A stretch of DNA of 64,000 nt from contig NZ_JADLJS010000017.1 in assembly GCF_015680405.1 (NCBI RefSeq), forward strand, positions 1 through 64,000, given 5' to 3'. Under the pieces are notes generated by a model. The model was given only the letters and a program-made list of their open reading frames with translations. It was not told where the DNA came from and did no database searches. Below, piece by piece: positions 7,482 to 17,126 of this stretch. The translations under genes were made by a program, and so were the position numbers. The stretch is from Pseudomonas pudica. Its GTDB lineage: Bacteria > Pseudomonadota > Gammaproteobacteria > Pseudomonadales > Pseudomonadaceae. The first letter of the stretch is position 1. Every line of letters begins with the position of its first letter.

Positions 7482-9902
7482 ATGAGCGACCAGCAGGATT
7501 TCCCGGAACATCCCGACGAACACAGCGAAGTCGAACACACCACTCCCCAGGCCGAAACCGGCCACGCCCTCGCCCTGCCCGGCCAGCAACTGCCGGACAA
7601 GGTCTACGTGATCCCGATCCACAACCGTCCATTCTTCCCGGCCCAGGTGCTGCCGGTCATCGTCAATGAAGAACCTTGGGCAGAAACCCTCGACCTGGTG
7701 GCCAAGTCCCCAGACCACAGCCTGGCCCTGTTCTTCATGGATACCCCGCCAGAGGACCACCGCCACTTCGATACCTCTGCGTTGCCGCAGTACGGCACGC
7801 TGGTGAAGGTGCACCACGCCAGCCGCGAAAACGGCAAACTGCAGTTCGTCGCCCAAGGTCTGACCCGGGTACGCATCCGTACCTGGCTCAAGCACCACCG
7901 CCCGCCGTACCTCGTCGAGGTCGAGTACCCGCGCCAGCCCGCCGAGCCGACCGACGAGGTCAAGGCATACGGCATGGCACTGATCAACGCGATCAAGGAA
8001 CTGCTGCCACTCAACCCGCTGTACAGCGAAGAGCTGAAGAACTATCTCAACCGCTTCAGCCCCAACGACCCGTCGCCACTCACCGACTTCGCCGCCGCAC
8101 TCACCTCGGCCACCGGCAACCAGTTGCAGGAAGTGCTCGACTGCGTCCCCATGCTAAAGCGCATGGAAAAGGTCCTGCCGATGCTGCGCAAGGAAGTCGA
8201 GGTCGCGCGCCTGCAGAACGAGATCTCGGCCGAGGTCAACCGGCAGATCGGCGAGCACCAGCGCGAGTTCTTCCTCAAGGAACAGCTCAAGGTCATCCAG
8301 CAGGAGCTGGGCCTGACCAAGGACGACCGCAGCGCCGACCTCGAGCAGTTCGAGCAGCGCCTCGAAGGCAAGACCCTGCCGGACCAGGCGCGCAAGCGCA
8401 TCGACGAAGAAATGGGCAAGCTGGCCATTCTCGAAACCGGCTCGCCCGAATACGCCGTCACCCGCAACTACCTGGACTGGGCCACCGCCCTGCCCTGGGG
8501 CGTTTACGGCAAGGACAAGCTCGACCTCAAGCACGCGCGCAAGGTCCTCGACCAGCACCACGCCGGCCTCGACGACATCAAGGAACGCATACTCGAATTC
8601 CTCGCCGTGGGCGCCTGGAAAGGCGAGATCAGCGGCTCGATCGTGCTGTTGGTGGGCCCGCCCGGGGTAGGCAAGACCAGCATCGGCAAATCCATCGCCG
8701 AATCGCTCGGCCGGCCGTTCTACCGCTTCAGTGTCGGCGGCATGCGTGACGAGGCCGAAATCAAGGGCCACCGCCGCACTTACATCGGCGCCCAACCCGG
8801 CAAGCTGGTGCAGGCACTGAAGGACGTCGAAGTGATGAACCCGGTGATCATGCTCGACGAGATCGACAAGATGGGCCAGAGCTACCAGGGCGACCCTGCT
8901 TCAGCACTGCTGGAAACCCTCGACCCGGAGCAGAACGTCGACTTCCTCGACCACTACCTCGACCTGCGCCTGGACTTGTCCAAGGTATTGTTCGTGTGCA
9001 CCGCCAACACCCTGGACTCTATCCCCGGGCCATTGCTCGACCGCATGGAAGTGATTCGTCTGTCCGGCTACATCACCGAAGAGAAATTGGCCATCGCCAA
9101 GCGCCACCTGTGGCCCAAGCAGCTGGAAAAGGCCGGCGTGGCCAAGACCAGCCTCGGCATCAGCGACAGTGCCCTGCGCGCGGTAATCGAAGGCTACGCG
9201 CGCGAAGCCGGAGTGCGCCAGCTGGAGAAACAACTGGGCAAGCTGGTGCGCAAGGCCGTGGTCAAGCTGCTGGAGACCCCCGAAGCCAAACTGAAGATAG
9301 GCGCCAAGGACCTTGAAACCGCGCTAGGCATGCCCGTGTTCCGCAGCGAGCAGGTGCTGGCCGGCAAAGGCGTGATCACAGGCCTGGCCTGGACCAGCAT
9401 GGGCGGCGCCACGCTGCCGATCGAAGCCACCCGCATCCACACCCTCAACCGCGGCTTCAAGCTGACCGGCAAGCTGGGTGATGTGATGAAAGAGTCGGCC
9501 GAAATCGCTTATAGCTACGTCAGTTCCAACCTCAAGCAGTTTGGTGGTGACCCAGGTTTCTTCAACGAAGCGTTCATTCATTTGCACGTGCCCGAAGGCG
9601 CCACGCCCAAGGACGGCCCGAGTGCCGGTATCACCATGGCCAGCGCCCTGCTGTCGCTGGCCCGAGACCAGGCGCCGAAGAAGGGCGTGGCCATGACCGG
9701 CGAGCTGACCCTGACCGGGCAGGTACTGCCGATTGGCGGTGTGCGTGAGAAGGTGATTGCGGCGCGGCGGCAGAAGATCTTCGAGTTGATCCTGCCGGAG
9801 CCCAACCGTGGGGACTATGAAGAACTGCCGGACTACCTGCGCGAAGGCCTGACAGTGCATTTCGCCAAGCGCTTCGCCGACGTGGCCAAAGTCCTGTTCT
9901 GA
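7482..9902 (+). CDS. lon: ATP-dependent serine protease Lon (second copy type)
   Basis: This 806-residue protein has the full Lon architecture. The N-terminal substrate domain begins near VYVIPIHNRPFFPAQVLPV, the AAA+ module carries Walker A GPPGVGKTS, and the C-terminal protease domain has the Ser-Lys dyad at S714 (KDGPSAG) and K757 (VREKVIAARR), spaced as in E. coli Lon. The first 45 or so residues form an acidic, His-rich extension not needed in canonical Lon. The location beside gcd matches the second lon gene of P. putida rather than the clpX-linked one. It degrades misfolded or regulatory proteins in the cytoplasm. Confidence 0.95.
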   Translation: MSDQQDFPEHPDEHSEVEHTTPQAETGHALALPGQQLPDKVYVIPIHNRPFFPAQVLPVIVNEEPWAETLDLVAKSPDHSLALFFMDTPPEDHRHFDTSALPQYGTLVKVHHASRENGKLQFVAQGLTRVRIRTWLKHHRPPYLVEVEYPRQPAEPTDEVKAYGMALINAIKELLPLNPLYSEELKNYLNRFSPNDPSPLTDFAAALTSATGNQLQEVLDCVPMLKRMEKVLPMLRKEVEVARLQNEISAEVNRQIGEHQREFFLKEQLKVIQQELGLTKDDRSADLEQFEQRLEGKTLPDQARKRIDEEMGKLAILETGSPEYAVTRNYLDWATALPWGVYGKDKLDLKHARKVLDQHHAGLDDIKERILEFLAVGAWKGEISGSIVLLVGPPGVGKTSIGKSIAESLGRPFYRFSVGGMRDEAEIKGHRRTYIGAQPGKLVQALKDVEVMNPVIMLDEIDKMGQSYQGDPASALLETLDPEQNVDFLDHYLDLRLDLSKVLFVCTANTLDSIPGPLLDRMEVIRLSGYITEEKLAIAKRHLWPKQLEKAGVAKTSLGISDSALRAVIEGYAREAGVRQLEKQLGKLVRKAVVKLLETPEAKLKIGAKDLETALGMPVFRSEQVLAGKGVITGLAWTSMGGATLPIEATRIHTLNRGFKLTGKLGDVMKESAEIAYSYVSSNLKQFGGDPGFFNEAFIHLHVPEGATPKDGPSAGITMASALLSLARDQAPKKGVAMTGELTLTGQVLPIGGVREKVIAARRQKIFELILPEPNRGDYEELPDYLREGLTVHFAKRFADVAKVLF

Positions 9903-9910
9903 GCTGCTCC

Positions 9911-9942
9911 GGCCCCTTCGCGGGCTTGCCCGCGAAGAGGCC
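9911..9942. repeat. Single REP/terminator hairpin after lon
   Basis: GGCCCCTTCGCGGGCTTGCC continues into CGCGAAGAGGCC, forming an extended imperfect palindrome a few bases after the lon stop. It belongs to the REP family with the CTTCGCGGG core and probably also ends lon transcription. Confidence 0.75.
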
Positions 9943-10010
9943 GGCACAGGCAACACAAATCTCCTCGATCATCGGTTATCCTCAGGCCATCGTCAGCCTC
10001 CGGAGCCAAC

Positions 10011-10400
10011 ATGACCGCCCCTCGTCTGCTCGTTCCCCTGAGCTTCGCCCTGATTTCCGCCTGCGCCCAACAGCCTACGCAACCCGTCGAACTGGACGCC
10101 GAAAGCGAATGCCCGACACGCCTGCAGGTTGGCCAGGTGCTGACCCTGAGCTTGCCCAGCAATCCATCCACCGGCTACCGCTGGCGCGTCGAGAACCCCG
10201 CCTCGAACGTGCTGAAAAGCCTCGGCCCGGAGGTGTACAACGCCCCCGAGGAAGACATGGTCGGCAGCGCCGGTGTCTCTACCTGGCGCTACAAGGCCAG
10301 CAGTGTCGGCACATCCCAGTTGCTGCTGCTTTACCAACAACCTTGGGCTAAAGACGTCGCCCCGGTGCAGACCTTCGAATGCAAAGTTATCGTCCGTTAA
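10011..10400 (+). CDS. Chagasin/I42-family peptidase inhibitor lipoprotein
   Basis: The 129-residue protein begins with a lipoprotein signal (LSFALISAC, lipobox cysteine near residue 19). The mature part carries NPSTGYRW (L2 loop motif NPTTGY/W of chagasin-like inhibitors) and a later GTSQLLLLYQQPW segment like the family's L6 loop. Such proteins inhibit papain-type cysteine peptidases; here it would be anchored in the periplasm or outer membrane. Its stop is only 6 bases from the end of the convergent xaxB-like gene, which suggests that an insertion occurred directly against this gene. Confidence 0.82.
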   Translation: MTAPRLLVPLSFALISACAQQPTQPVELDAESECPTRLQVGQVLTLSLPSNPSTGYRWRVENPASNVLKSLGPEVYNAPEEDMVGSAGVSTWRYKASSVGTSQLLLLYQQPWAKDVAPVQTFECKVIVR

Positions 10401-10406
10401 GGGCAA

Positions 10407-11342
10407 TCAGCTGCGGTCATACGCCATCTGAACCACCTTCAGGTACTCGCAGAGATCTTGCAACGCGGCCGTGCCATCCGGCAAAGCCATCGTCGGGTCG
10501 AGCTTTTCAGCTTGACCCTGCCACTGCAGCTCCAACTTGCGAAGCTCTTGCAGCCACTCATTCTTGAGTGGCTCAACCCCGGCCAATGCCTTGACGGCAT
10601 CTCGCTCATCCAGGGTGCTTTCCAAGGTTTGCTGAGCATGCCGCCGGTCACTCAGTGCCTCCTCGATTCTTGCATCAAGCCTGCTGCGGGCGTTACTTAA
10701 GTCCCTGAATGTCTTGACCCCTTCCAGCACATCAGCATGCTTGTGCAGCTTTTGCGTTGCCGCCTTGAGCACACTCGAATCGATTTTCGGATCCGTGATC
10801 AAGCCGATTATCTGGTCAATCTCGTCATCGTTCGGTATAAGCCCCTTGAAGGCACTGGCAACAGAAGGCTTTTCCAGTACCTCGATAGCCGCGACGATAT
10901 CTGTCTGTTTTTGCCGCAGTTCAGTCAAGCGTTCATCGAACGCCATTACTTGCTGCCTATGCAGGTCGACGCGGCTTTCCAGTTCCGGCAATGCCTCAAT
11001 CAAGGCGGCTAACGAGAACAGTTCCAGACGCTGATTTTGCCTGGCCAGTACCGAGTGATGCTGACTCAGACGATTCAGAACAGTTGCCAACCTGTGGTGG
11101 GTATCAGCATCTGGATGGCTTGAAATAAACTGCCGGTCCTCCAGCAACACGATAGCGCCTATCAGGCTTTCCTTGAAAGAACGCTCGACTGCCAGCAACA
11201 GCACTCGTAACTCACCAAGTTGCTCTCGCGCCCGCGGGAGCACTTTCATGCCCCATGCGTCTTCAAGGCTGAATATCTGATCTTGCACTTGCTGCATGCG
11301 TACGAAGTCGGGCACAGCGGCTTTGATATCTACTACGTCCAT
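10407..11342 (-). CDS. xaxB: XaxB-like subunit of binary alpha-pore-forming cytolysin
   Basis: The predicted product (311 residues from the ATG at 11342) is almost entirely helical with coiled-coil heptads and has no signal peptide. Its composition, size and operon position after an XaxA-like gene match XaxB of the alpha-xenorhabdolysin family, the component that inserts into target membranes. A mildly hydrophobic segment lies near residues 160-182. Start choice: ATGs at 11378, 11357 and 11351 are possible, but the ATG at 11342 sits one base after the xaxA stop and has GAGG nine bases upstream. G+C is visibly lower than in the flanks (31 of 60 bases in 10741-10800). Assignment rests on overall resemblance, so confidence is moderate. 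Confidence 0.72.
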   Translation of the reverse strand: MDVVDIKAAVPDFVRMQQVQDQIFSLEDAWGMKVLPRAREQLGELRVLLLAVERSFKESLIGAIVLLEDRQFISSHPDADTHHRLATVLNRLSQHHSVLARQNQRLELFSLAALIEALPELESRVDLHRQQVMAFDERLTELRQKQTDIVAAIEVLEKPSVASAFKGLIPNDDEIDQIIGLITDPKIDSSVLKAATQKLHKHADVLEGVKTFRDLSNARSRLDARIEEALSDRRHAQQTLESTLDERDAVKALAGVEPLKNEWLQELRKLELQWQGQAEKLDPTMALPDGTAALQDLCEYLKVVQMAYDRS

Positions 11343-11343
11343 G

Positions 11344-12534
11344 TCAGGCATCCTCATACTCTTCAACGAGCTCATCAAACAGTTCAGACAAGGTGTGGCA
11401 GATGCTCCCTATTTTTTCCCAAGGTCTGATGACTTCCGAAAAATCATGAACGAACGCCTCCAACTGTTTTATATCCTTCAATTCCTTTGCTTCGTTTACC
11501 GAGCTATTGGCATACGAAGCCATGAACAACCAGACGTCCGCCAGACGCCGAGTTGCCGATGACAGGTCCTTGCACCTGAACTGCAAATCCCTGACCAATG
11601 TCGAGATACGCTCGAAGTCCTGGAGGGCTGGCAAGAGTTTTGCCATTTCCTGCGCCAGCTCATCACGCTTCTCGATCAGTGCATTCTTTTCTGCCCGAAT
11701 GCTTTCGGCTTTGGAGCCAAAAACGCCTCCGGTCACGGCTACGCCAATCGGTCCGAACCAAAGCCCGGTGAATGCATAGCCCACGTTGGCAGAATAATCG
11801 GACGCCAGCTGATCGATCTTTTCATCCCATTCATCGAGTTGCTGCCGCTTTTGCATGATGACTTCACTGGAAGCCTTTTCGTCGAAATGCGTGATCAAGC
11901 GCCCCAGGCGCGGCTTGATCTCGCGTTTGATTTCACTATTGAACCAATTGGCCCGGGCGTCGACTTCATCGATGCGACGCCGAGTGCCTTCGATTTCCCT
12001 TACCAATTCGGTAATACCAGGTGCCAGCACATTCCTTAGCTGTGCCTGCTCATCTTCACTCAACGCCGTGATATACACGTCGTCACCCTGTTCGGCCCTG
12101 GAGCTCTTGATCGCCAGAAACACATCGCTGTTTTCCAGATTGTTCAACAGGGTACTGCCACGCTGTACAAGGCTTTCGGCGAACAGTTCAATTTCCGGGC
12201 CAAGTTGCTTGACGCTTCGCTCAAGCTCGTCCCATACATCAATATGCCTGTGCAGCGCACGATAAAGCTCATACACAAGCGAAGCGTCCAGCCTCAAGGC
12301 TGCATAGTCAACTTCCTTTTCGACCTGGTCCAAGGTACGCGGCAACTGGCTCACCACGTTGGCATACCTCTTTATTGCTTTCAGATTCTCCGCAGTCAAC
12401 AAGCTGCCTGCTTGCTGACCATTGCTCAGTCGGCTTCCAAGGAACTCAAAATAGCGCTCCGGTAGCATTTTAACTTTACTCAGCGGATCCATTTCATCTA
12501 CGGTATACTTTTCCAGGTCAGTTGCGACAGTCAT
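11344..12534 (-). CDS. xaxA: XaxA-like subunit of binary alpha-pore-forming cytolysin
   Basis: This 396-residue helical protein resembles alpha-xenorhabdolysin subunit A (the Xenorhabdus protein is about 400 residues). It has long amphipathic helices (residues 60-240 and 275-345) flanking one hydrophobic hairpin-like stretch at about 250-273 (VGYAFTGLWFGPIGVAVTGG), a feature of ClyA/Hbl-type alpha toxins. There is no signal peptide, as is usual in this family. GAGG lies 8-11 bases before the ATG. It is followed one base later by the xaxB-like gene, the same order as in Xenorhabdus. Family members lyse insect haemocytes and mammalian cells. No recognisable immunity or export gene is adjacent. 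Confidence 0.75.
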   Translation of the reverse strand: MTVATDLEKYTVDEMDPLSKVKMLPERYFEFLGSRLSNGQQAGSLLTAENLKAIKRYANVVSQLPRTLDQVEKEVDYAALRLDASLVYELYRALHRHIDVWDELERSVKQLGPEIELFAESLVQRGSTLLNNLENSDVFLAIKSSRAEQGDDVYITALSEDEQAQLRNVLAPGITELVREIEGTRRRIDEVDARANWFNSEIKREIKPRLGRLITHFDEKASSEVIMQKRQQLDEWDEKIDQLASDYSANVGYAFTGLWFGPIGVAVTGGVFGSKAESIRAEKNALIEKRDELAQEMAKLLPALQDFERISTLVRDLQFRCKDLSSATRRLADVWLFMASYANSSVNEAKELKDIKQLEAFVHDFSEVIRPWEKIGSICHTLSELFDELVEEYEDA

Positions 12535-12748
12535 TACTCACCTCATGATATTGACAACAGCATGCAAATTCATGCACTTGAATTTTGTTTGTTCTCCAGT
12601 CTCGATACTGTCGCTTTGATAAAGTAACGATGTGGGAAACTTCGCTTTAGTCTGGGGTAACCGTCCGGCCCTCCTGAAGCATTGCCATGGCAAGACGCGT
12701 GGCCTTTGGCTAAAATGCGCCTCCGTTTCACCCTGTATCGAGCCCGCC
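12535..12748. other. Divergent promoter region between xaxA-like gene and cmoA
   Basis: The A+T-rich stretch at 12535-12640 precedes the leftward toxin pair and contains the small dyad GCATGCAAATTCATGC (12560-12575). The G+C-rich right part precedes cmoA. No repeat, integrase remnant or tRNA is visible. No confident -35/-10 pair was identified. Confidence 0.5.
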
Positions 12749-13492
12749 GTGAGCAAACAGCCCGACCGCCTTTTCGCCCAGCCCCTGGAGCAAGTGCCCG
12801 ACTTCGTCTTCAACGAGGATGTGGTGCGTGTGTTCCCGGACATGATCAAGCGCTCGGTACCGGGCTACCCGACCATCGTCGAGAACCTCGGCGTGCTGGC
12901 CGCGCGCTTTGCCCAGCCGCACACCGCGCTGTACGACCTGGGTGCGTCGCTGGGTGCCGTTACCCAGTCTCTGCGCCGCCATGTGCGCAGTGACGGCTGC
13001 CGGGTGATCGCCGTGGACAACTCCACGGCGATGGTCGAGCGTTGCCGCCAGTACCTCACCGCCCAGGACTCGATGTTCCAGGAACTGTTGCCGGTGCAGG
13101 TGCTGGAAGCCGACATCCTGGCCCTGCCCTTCGAGCCCACCTCGGTGGTGGCGATGAACTTCACCCTGCAATTCATCGCCCCTGACCAGCGCCTAGAGCT
13201 GCTCAGCCGTATTCGCCAGGCGCTGTTGCCTGGTGGTGCGCTGATCCTCTCGGAAAAGCTGCGCTTCGCCGATCATGAACAGCAGGACCTGCTCAATGAA
13301 CTGCACCTGGACTTCAAACGTGCCAATGGCTACAGCGAACTGGAAATTGCCCAGAAGCGCAGCGCCATCGAGAACGTGATGAGGCCCGACACCCTCGAAG
13401 CCCACCAGGCGCGCCTGCGCGCAGCCGGTTTCTCGAAGGTGGTGCCCTGGTTCCAATGTCTTAACTTCGCCTCTTTGATTGCCCTCCCATGA
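12749..13492 (+). CDS. cmoA: Carboxy-SAM synthase CmoA
   Basis: CmoA converts SAM and prephenate to carboxy-SAM, the donor used by CmoB. The 247-residue frame from the GTG at 12749 begins [18 protein letters not shown] and contains the SAM-fold motif [15 protein letters not shown] and the acidic IAVDNS strand end. GTG is chosen because similarity to the family begins there and the upstream part of the frame is non-coding in character. The stop overlaps the start of cmoB (ATGA), indicating translational coupling. Confidence 0.95.
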   Translation: MSKQPDRLFAQPLEQVPDFVFNEDVVRVFPDMIKRSVPGYPTIVENLGVLAARFAQPHTALYDLGASLGAVTQSLRRHVRSDGCRVIAVDNSTAMVERCRQYLTAQDSMFQELLPVQVLEADILALPFEPTSVVAMNFTLQFIAPDQRLELLSRIRQALLPGGALILSEKLRFADHEQQDLLNELHLDFKRANGYSELEIAQKRSAIENVMRPDTLEAHQARLRAAGFSKVVPWFQCLNFASLIALP

Positions 13493-14445
13493 TCGATCTG
13501 TCCCCCCTCGTCCGCCGCCTGGCGGGTACGCCTCTGGCTTCCTGGTCGCAAGGCCTGCAAGCGCAACTGGAAGCCAAGCTGGAAAAGGGCCACGGTGACC
13601 TCGACCGTTGGCGCGGTGCGCTGGAAGCCCTGCCCGCCCTGCAACCGAGCGAAATCGACCTGGTCAATGGGCTGCGCCTGGACTGCGATTGCGACGATGC
13701 CACCCGTGCGCAGATGCGCCAGGCACTGATGGGCCTGTCGCCTTGGCGCAAAGGGCCATTCGACCTGTTCGGCGTGCATGTGGACACCGAATGGCGTTCG
13801 GACTGGAAATGGTCCCGGGTCGGCCCGCACCTGGATCTCAAGGGCAAGCGCGTGCTCGACGTGGGCTGCGGCAACGGTTACTACCAGTGGCGCATGCTCG
13901 GTGCCGGTGCCGACATGGTGATTGGCGTCGATCCCAACTGGTTGTTCTTTTGCCAGTTCCAGGCCGTCCAGCAATACCTGCCAGAGCTACCCGCCTGGCA
14001 TCTGCCCTTCGCCCTGGAAGACCTGCCGGCCAATCTCGAAGGTTTCGACACGGTGTTTTCCATGGGGGTGTTCTATCACCGTCGCTCGCCCATCGAACAC
14101 CTGCTGGCGCTCAAGGACTGCCTGGTCAAGGGCGGGGAACTGGTGCTGGAAACCCTGGTGATCGAGGGTGACGAAAACCAGGTGCTGGTACCTGAGGACC
14201 GCTATGCACAGATGCGCAACGTCTGGTACCTGCCGTCGGTGCCGGCACTGGAACGCTGGTTGCGCCGTGCCGGTTTCAGTGAGGTGCGTTGCGTCGACGT
14301 AAGCGTGACCAGCGTCGAGGAACAGCGCAGCACCGAGTGGATGCGCTACCAGTCACTGGGCGACTTCCTTGACCCGAACGACCACAGCAAGACCATCGAA
14401 GGCCTGCCGGCCCCTCGCCGCGCCACCCTGCTGGCGCGCAAATAA
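13489..14445 (+). CDS. cmoB: tRNA U34 carboxymethyltransferase CmoB
   Basis: CmoB (318 residues) transfers the carboxymethyl group of carboxy-SAM to 5-hydroxyuridine at position 34 of tRNAs, giving cmo5U. The SAM-binding motif [17 protein letters not shown] and the family-typical segment [16 protein letters not shown] are present, as is the C-terminal tail [17 protein letters not shown]. It overlaps cmoA by four bases and is followed by a strong terminator hairpin. Confidence 0.96.
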   Translation: MIDLSPLVRRLAGTPLASWSQGLQAQLEAKLEKGHGDLDRWRGALEALPALQPSEIDLVNGLRLDCDCDDATRAQMRQALMGLSPWRKGPFDLFGVHVDTEWRSDWKWSRVGPHLDLKGKRVLDVGCGNGYYQWRMLGAGADMVIGVDPNWLFFCQFQAVQQYLPELPAWHLPFALEDLPANLEGFDTVFSMGVFYHRRSPIEHLLALKDCLVKGGELVLETLVIEGDENQVLVPEDRYAQMRNVWYLPSVPALERWLRRAGFSEVRCVDVSVTSVEEQRSTEWMRYQSLGDFLDPNDHSKTIEGLPAPRRATLLARK

Positions 14446-14449
14446 AAAA

Positions 14450-14467
14450 GGCGCCCGGATGGGCGCC
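14450..14467 (+). terminator. Terminator after cmoB
   Basis: GGCGCCCGGATGGGCGCC is preceded by AAAAAA and starts 4 bases after the cmoB stop. The stem is G+C-rich. Confidence 0.75.
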
Positions 14468-14473
14468 TGAATA

Positions 14474-14506
14474 CACCTGCGCCGAGGAGCTGTCACGGCG
14501 CAGGTG
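14474..14506 (-). terminator. Hairpin ending the leftward small-protein gene
   Basis: CACCTGCGCCG and CGGCGCAGGTG form a perfect 11-bp inverted repeat with an 11-base loop. It lies 8 bases beyond the stop of the leftward gene at 14514-14717, between convergent genes. Confidence 0.6.
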
Positions 14507-14513
14507 CTGTCAC

Positions 14514-14717
14514 TCAATCCTTGGCCAACTCGCGGGCCTTTTGCTGCGCTTTGCGCTCACGCTCGGCAACGGCCTGTTGCTTGTCGCCATGCAGGCGCTG
14601 CTGGTCTTCGCGGAACGCTTGCCAGAATTGTTTCGAACGTTCCGCGCCGCCCTCGGCATAAACACTGGCGCTGCCCAGGGCAAGGGTGGCCAACAGCAGG
14701 TATTTGGTCAGGTTCAT
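14514..14717 (-). CDS. Small periplasmic hypothetical protein
   Basis: The 67-residue product has a clear signal peptide (MNLTKYLLLATLALGSASVYA, cleavage after residue 21). The short mature part is charged and helical, rich in Gln, Lys, Arg and Glu (FREDQQRLHGDKQQAVAERE). I do not recognise a family. It stands alone between the cmoAB terminator and a REP pair. Function unknown. Confidence 0.7.
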   Translation of the reverse strand: MNLTKYLLLATLALGSASVYAEGGAERSKQFWQAFREDQQRLHGDKQQAVAERERKAQQKARELAKD

Positions 14718-14822
14718 CGTGGTTGCCTCGTGATAACCGATCAGACAGCGCCATCCTAGCGAGGGCTGGCTAACGGCAAGGTGAGGCGGGGATTACAGTC
14801 TTGCAATGTGGCCTTGTTTTAC

Positions 14823-14930
14823 CTGTTCGGGCCCTATCGCCGGCAAGCCAGCTCCCACAGGATCACCACAGGTTTTGAAAACTATGCAGTACCTGTGGGG
14901 GCTGGCTTGCCGGCGATAGGGCCCGAACAG
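14823..14930. repeat. Inverted REP pair with 39-bp arms
   Basis: CTGTTCGGGCCCTATCGCCG (start of the left arm) is mirrored at 14892-14930 with a single mismatch over 39 bases. The loop is about 30 bases. With the following 130 bases, which should hold the promoter of the response-regulator gene, it fills the 349-base gap 14718-15066; I see no other feature there. Confidence 0.85.
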
Positions 14931-15066
14931 ACAGCCAGATAACAGCAGCATTACAAATCCGTTATCTGCGCCGCACGCCCTTACTCATGCCGTAACATCC
15001 TGCGCCTTGACCCTGATGCCACTACAGGGTCGAGAATCGTCCCCTTTCATCACACCGAGCCCACCC

Positions 15067-15741
15067 ATGCGCCTACTGATCATCGAGGACGAACTGCGTA
15101 CTGCCGACTACCTGCAACAGGGCCTGCGCGAGAACGGCTACGTGGTCGACTGCGCCCACACCGGCACCGATGGCCTGCACCTGGCACGCCAGCAGCCGTA
15201 CGACCTGGTCATCCTCGACGTCAACCTGCCCGAACTCGATGGCTGGACCGTGCTGCAGCGGCTACGCGCTGAATCGGCCACGCGCATCATGATGCTTACC
15301 GCCCACGGCCGTCTGGCAGACCGGGTCAAGGGCCTGGACCTGGGTGCCGACGATTACCTGCTCAAACCTTTCGAGTTCCCGGAACTGCTGGCCCGCATCC
15401 GCAGCCTGCTGCGCCGTAACGACCAGCAATTGCAGCCCAGCACTCTGCGCGTCGCCGATCTGGAGCTGGACCCCGGCCGCCACCGCGCCTACCGCGCCGG
15501 CCAGCGTATCGACCTCACCGCCAAGGAATTCGCCCTGCTGCACCTGTTGATGCGCCAGACCGGCGAGGTGCTGTCGCGCACTCAGATCATCTCGCTGGTG
15601 TGGGACATGAACTTCGACTGCGACACCAATGTGGTCGAGGTTTCGATCCGGCGCCTGCGGGCAAAGATCGACGACCCGTTCGACAACAAGCTGATCCATA
15701 CCCTGCGTGGCGTCGGCTACGTGCTCGAGGCACGCTTTTGA
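15067..15741 (+). CDS. OmpR-family response regulator, CopR/CusR-like
   Basis: The 224-residue protein has a receiver domain (acidic pair E8/D9, phospho-acceptor D51 in [14 protein letters not shown]100 in [20 protein letters not shown]) and a C-terminal winged helix. The spacing and sequence resemble heavy-metal response regulators (CopR, CusR, IrlR). I chose the ATG at 15067 because it starts the receiver fold directly (MRLLIIEDE). The sensor kinase gene overlaps its 3' end. No metal-efflux gene is adjacent, so the signal is only inferred. Confidence 0.88.
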   Translation: MRLLIIEDELRTADYLQQGLRENGYVVDCAHTGTDGLHLARQQPYDLVILDVNLPELDGWTVLQRLRAESATRIMMLTAHGRLADRVKGLDLGADDYLLKPFEFPELLARIRSLLRRNDQQLQPSTLRVADLELDPGRHRAYRAGQRIDLTAKEFALLHLLMRQTGEVLSRTQIISLVWDMNFDCDTNVVEVSIRRLRAKIDDPFDNKLIHTLRGVGYVLEARF

Positions 15742-17120
15742 AAAACGCGAGCCTGTCACTGCGCCTGGGTTTGAGCGTGACGCTGATGGGCGCCGCACTG
15801 GTGCTGCTGCTGGCCTGCCTTGCCGTGTTCGCCCTCGATCACGAACTGGACAGCCGAGCACGCAAGGACCTGGCGCGCAAGATGCTGCAGGTCGAGCACA
15901 ACCTGCGCGTCGACCTGCGTAGCGAAGATCTGGGCAGCCGCGCCCATCCCTTGCTCGACCTGGTGATGGGGCACGATAACCTCAGCCTCAGCGTGCTGGC
16001 CCTCGAAGGCCGCCACCCGCACCTGCTCAGCCTGGGGCCAGCGCTGGAATCGCAGGTAGGCGAGCTGCGCACTGGTGCCCGCCTGGCCTTTCATGCGTGG
16101 CGCGACAGCAATGGCAACCAGATACTCACCGTGACCCGGCTGATGCGCCTGCGCGACGACACCCCGGTCAAGGTAATGATGTCGCTCAACCGCGCCGACG
16201 ACAACGCCCTGCTGCAGGCCTACCTGCACTCCACCTTGCTCGCGCTGCCGCTGCTGCTGTTACTGATCGGGGCCGGTGCCTGGTGGCTGATGCAGCGAGG
16301 CCTGAAGCCACTGCGGCACTTCCGGCGCATTGCCGGGCGAGTGTCGGCCCAGGACCTGCAACATCGCCTGCCCGCTACCGGCCTGCCGCTGGAACTGGCA
16401 GAGCTGGCCAGCAGCATCAACGTGATGCTCGACCGCCTCGATCAGGGCGTCAGACAGCTGTCACAGTTCTCCGATGATCTGGCCCATGAACTGCGTACAC
16501 CGTTGAGCAATCTGATGGGCAAGGCGCAAGTGACGCTGGCCCGCGAACGGGACAACGCGAATTACCGGGAAGTGCTGGAAGACAGCATCGAAGAACTGAC
16601 CCGGCTCAACCGCATCATCAATGACATGCTGTTCCTCGCCCAGGTCGACCAACCCCAGGCCCAGGTCGCGCTCAAGCCCATGGCATTGGCCGACGAGACG
16701 GCGCGGGTTGTCGAGTTGTTTGCGTTCAGTGCCGAGCTGAAAGGGGTTGAGTTACGTGTGCATGGCTGGGGGACGGCGCAGGGAGATCGGCTGATGTTTC
16801 AGCGGGCACTGTCGAACCTGTTGAGCAATGCCATTCGGCACTGCCCCGATGACAATCCTGTGGAACTGCGTATCGAGCGCATGGGCAGCGAAGTTCGGCT
16901 TTCGGTGGAAAACCAGGGGCCTGGTATTGCTGAAGAACACCAGTCGCGCTTGTTCGAACGGTTTTACCGGGTGGGTTCGGGGCGCTCGCGGCTCGAGGGA
17001 GGGACCGGGTTGGGGCTGGCGATCGTGAAATCGATCATGCAGTTGCATGGTGGGCGGGTCGAGGTCAGCAGCAGCCCCTTGGGACCTACTCGGTTTACCC
17101 TGGTGTTTCCTGCCGATTGA
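15738..17120 (+). CDS. Heavy-metal-type sensor histidine kinase, CopS/CusS-like
   Basis: The 460-residue kinase starts at a TTG overlapping the regulator's stop codon by three bases. It has one transmembrane helix near residues 10-30, a periplasmic sensor of about 130 residues, a second helix near 165-185, a HAMP segment, H250 in the H-box ([13 protein letters not shown]), and N, G1 and G2 boxes toward the C-terminus ([30 protein letters not shown]). This is the architecture of CusS/CopS-type kinases. The translational overlap makes co-expression with the regulator certain. Confidence 0.87.
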   Translation: MKNASLSLRLGLSVTLMGAALVLLLACLAVFALDHELDSRARKDLARKMLQVEHNLRVDLRSEDLGSRAHPLLDLVMGHDNLSLSVLALEGRHPHLLSLGPALESQVGELRTGARLAFHAWRDSNGNQILTVTRLMRLRDDTPVKVMMSLNRADDNALLQAYLHSTLLALPLLLLLIGAGAWWLMQRGLKPLRHFRRIAGRVSAQDLQHRLPATGLPLELAELASSINVMLDRLDQGVRQLSQFSDDLAHELRTPLSNLMGKAQVTLARERDNANYREVLEDSIEELTRLNRIINDMLFLAQVDQPQAQVALKPMALADETARVVELFAFSAELKGVELRVHGWGTAQGDRLMFQRALSNLLSNAIRHCPDDNPVELRIERMGSEVRLSVENQGPGIAEEHQSRLFERFYRVGSGRSRLEGGTGLGLAIVKSIMQLHGGRVEVSSSPLGPTRFTLVFPAD

Positions 17121-17126
17121 TCGGCT

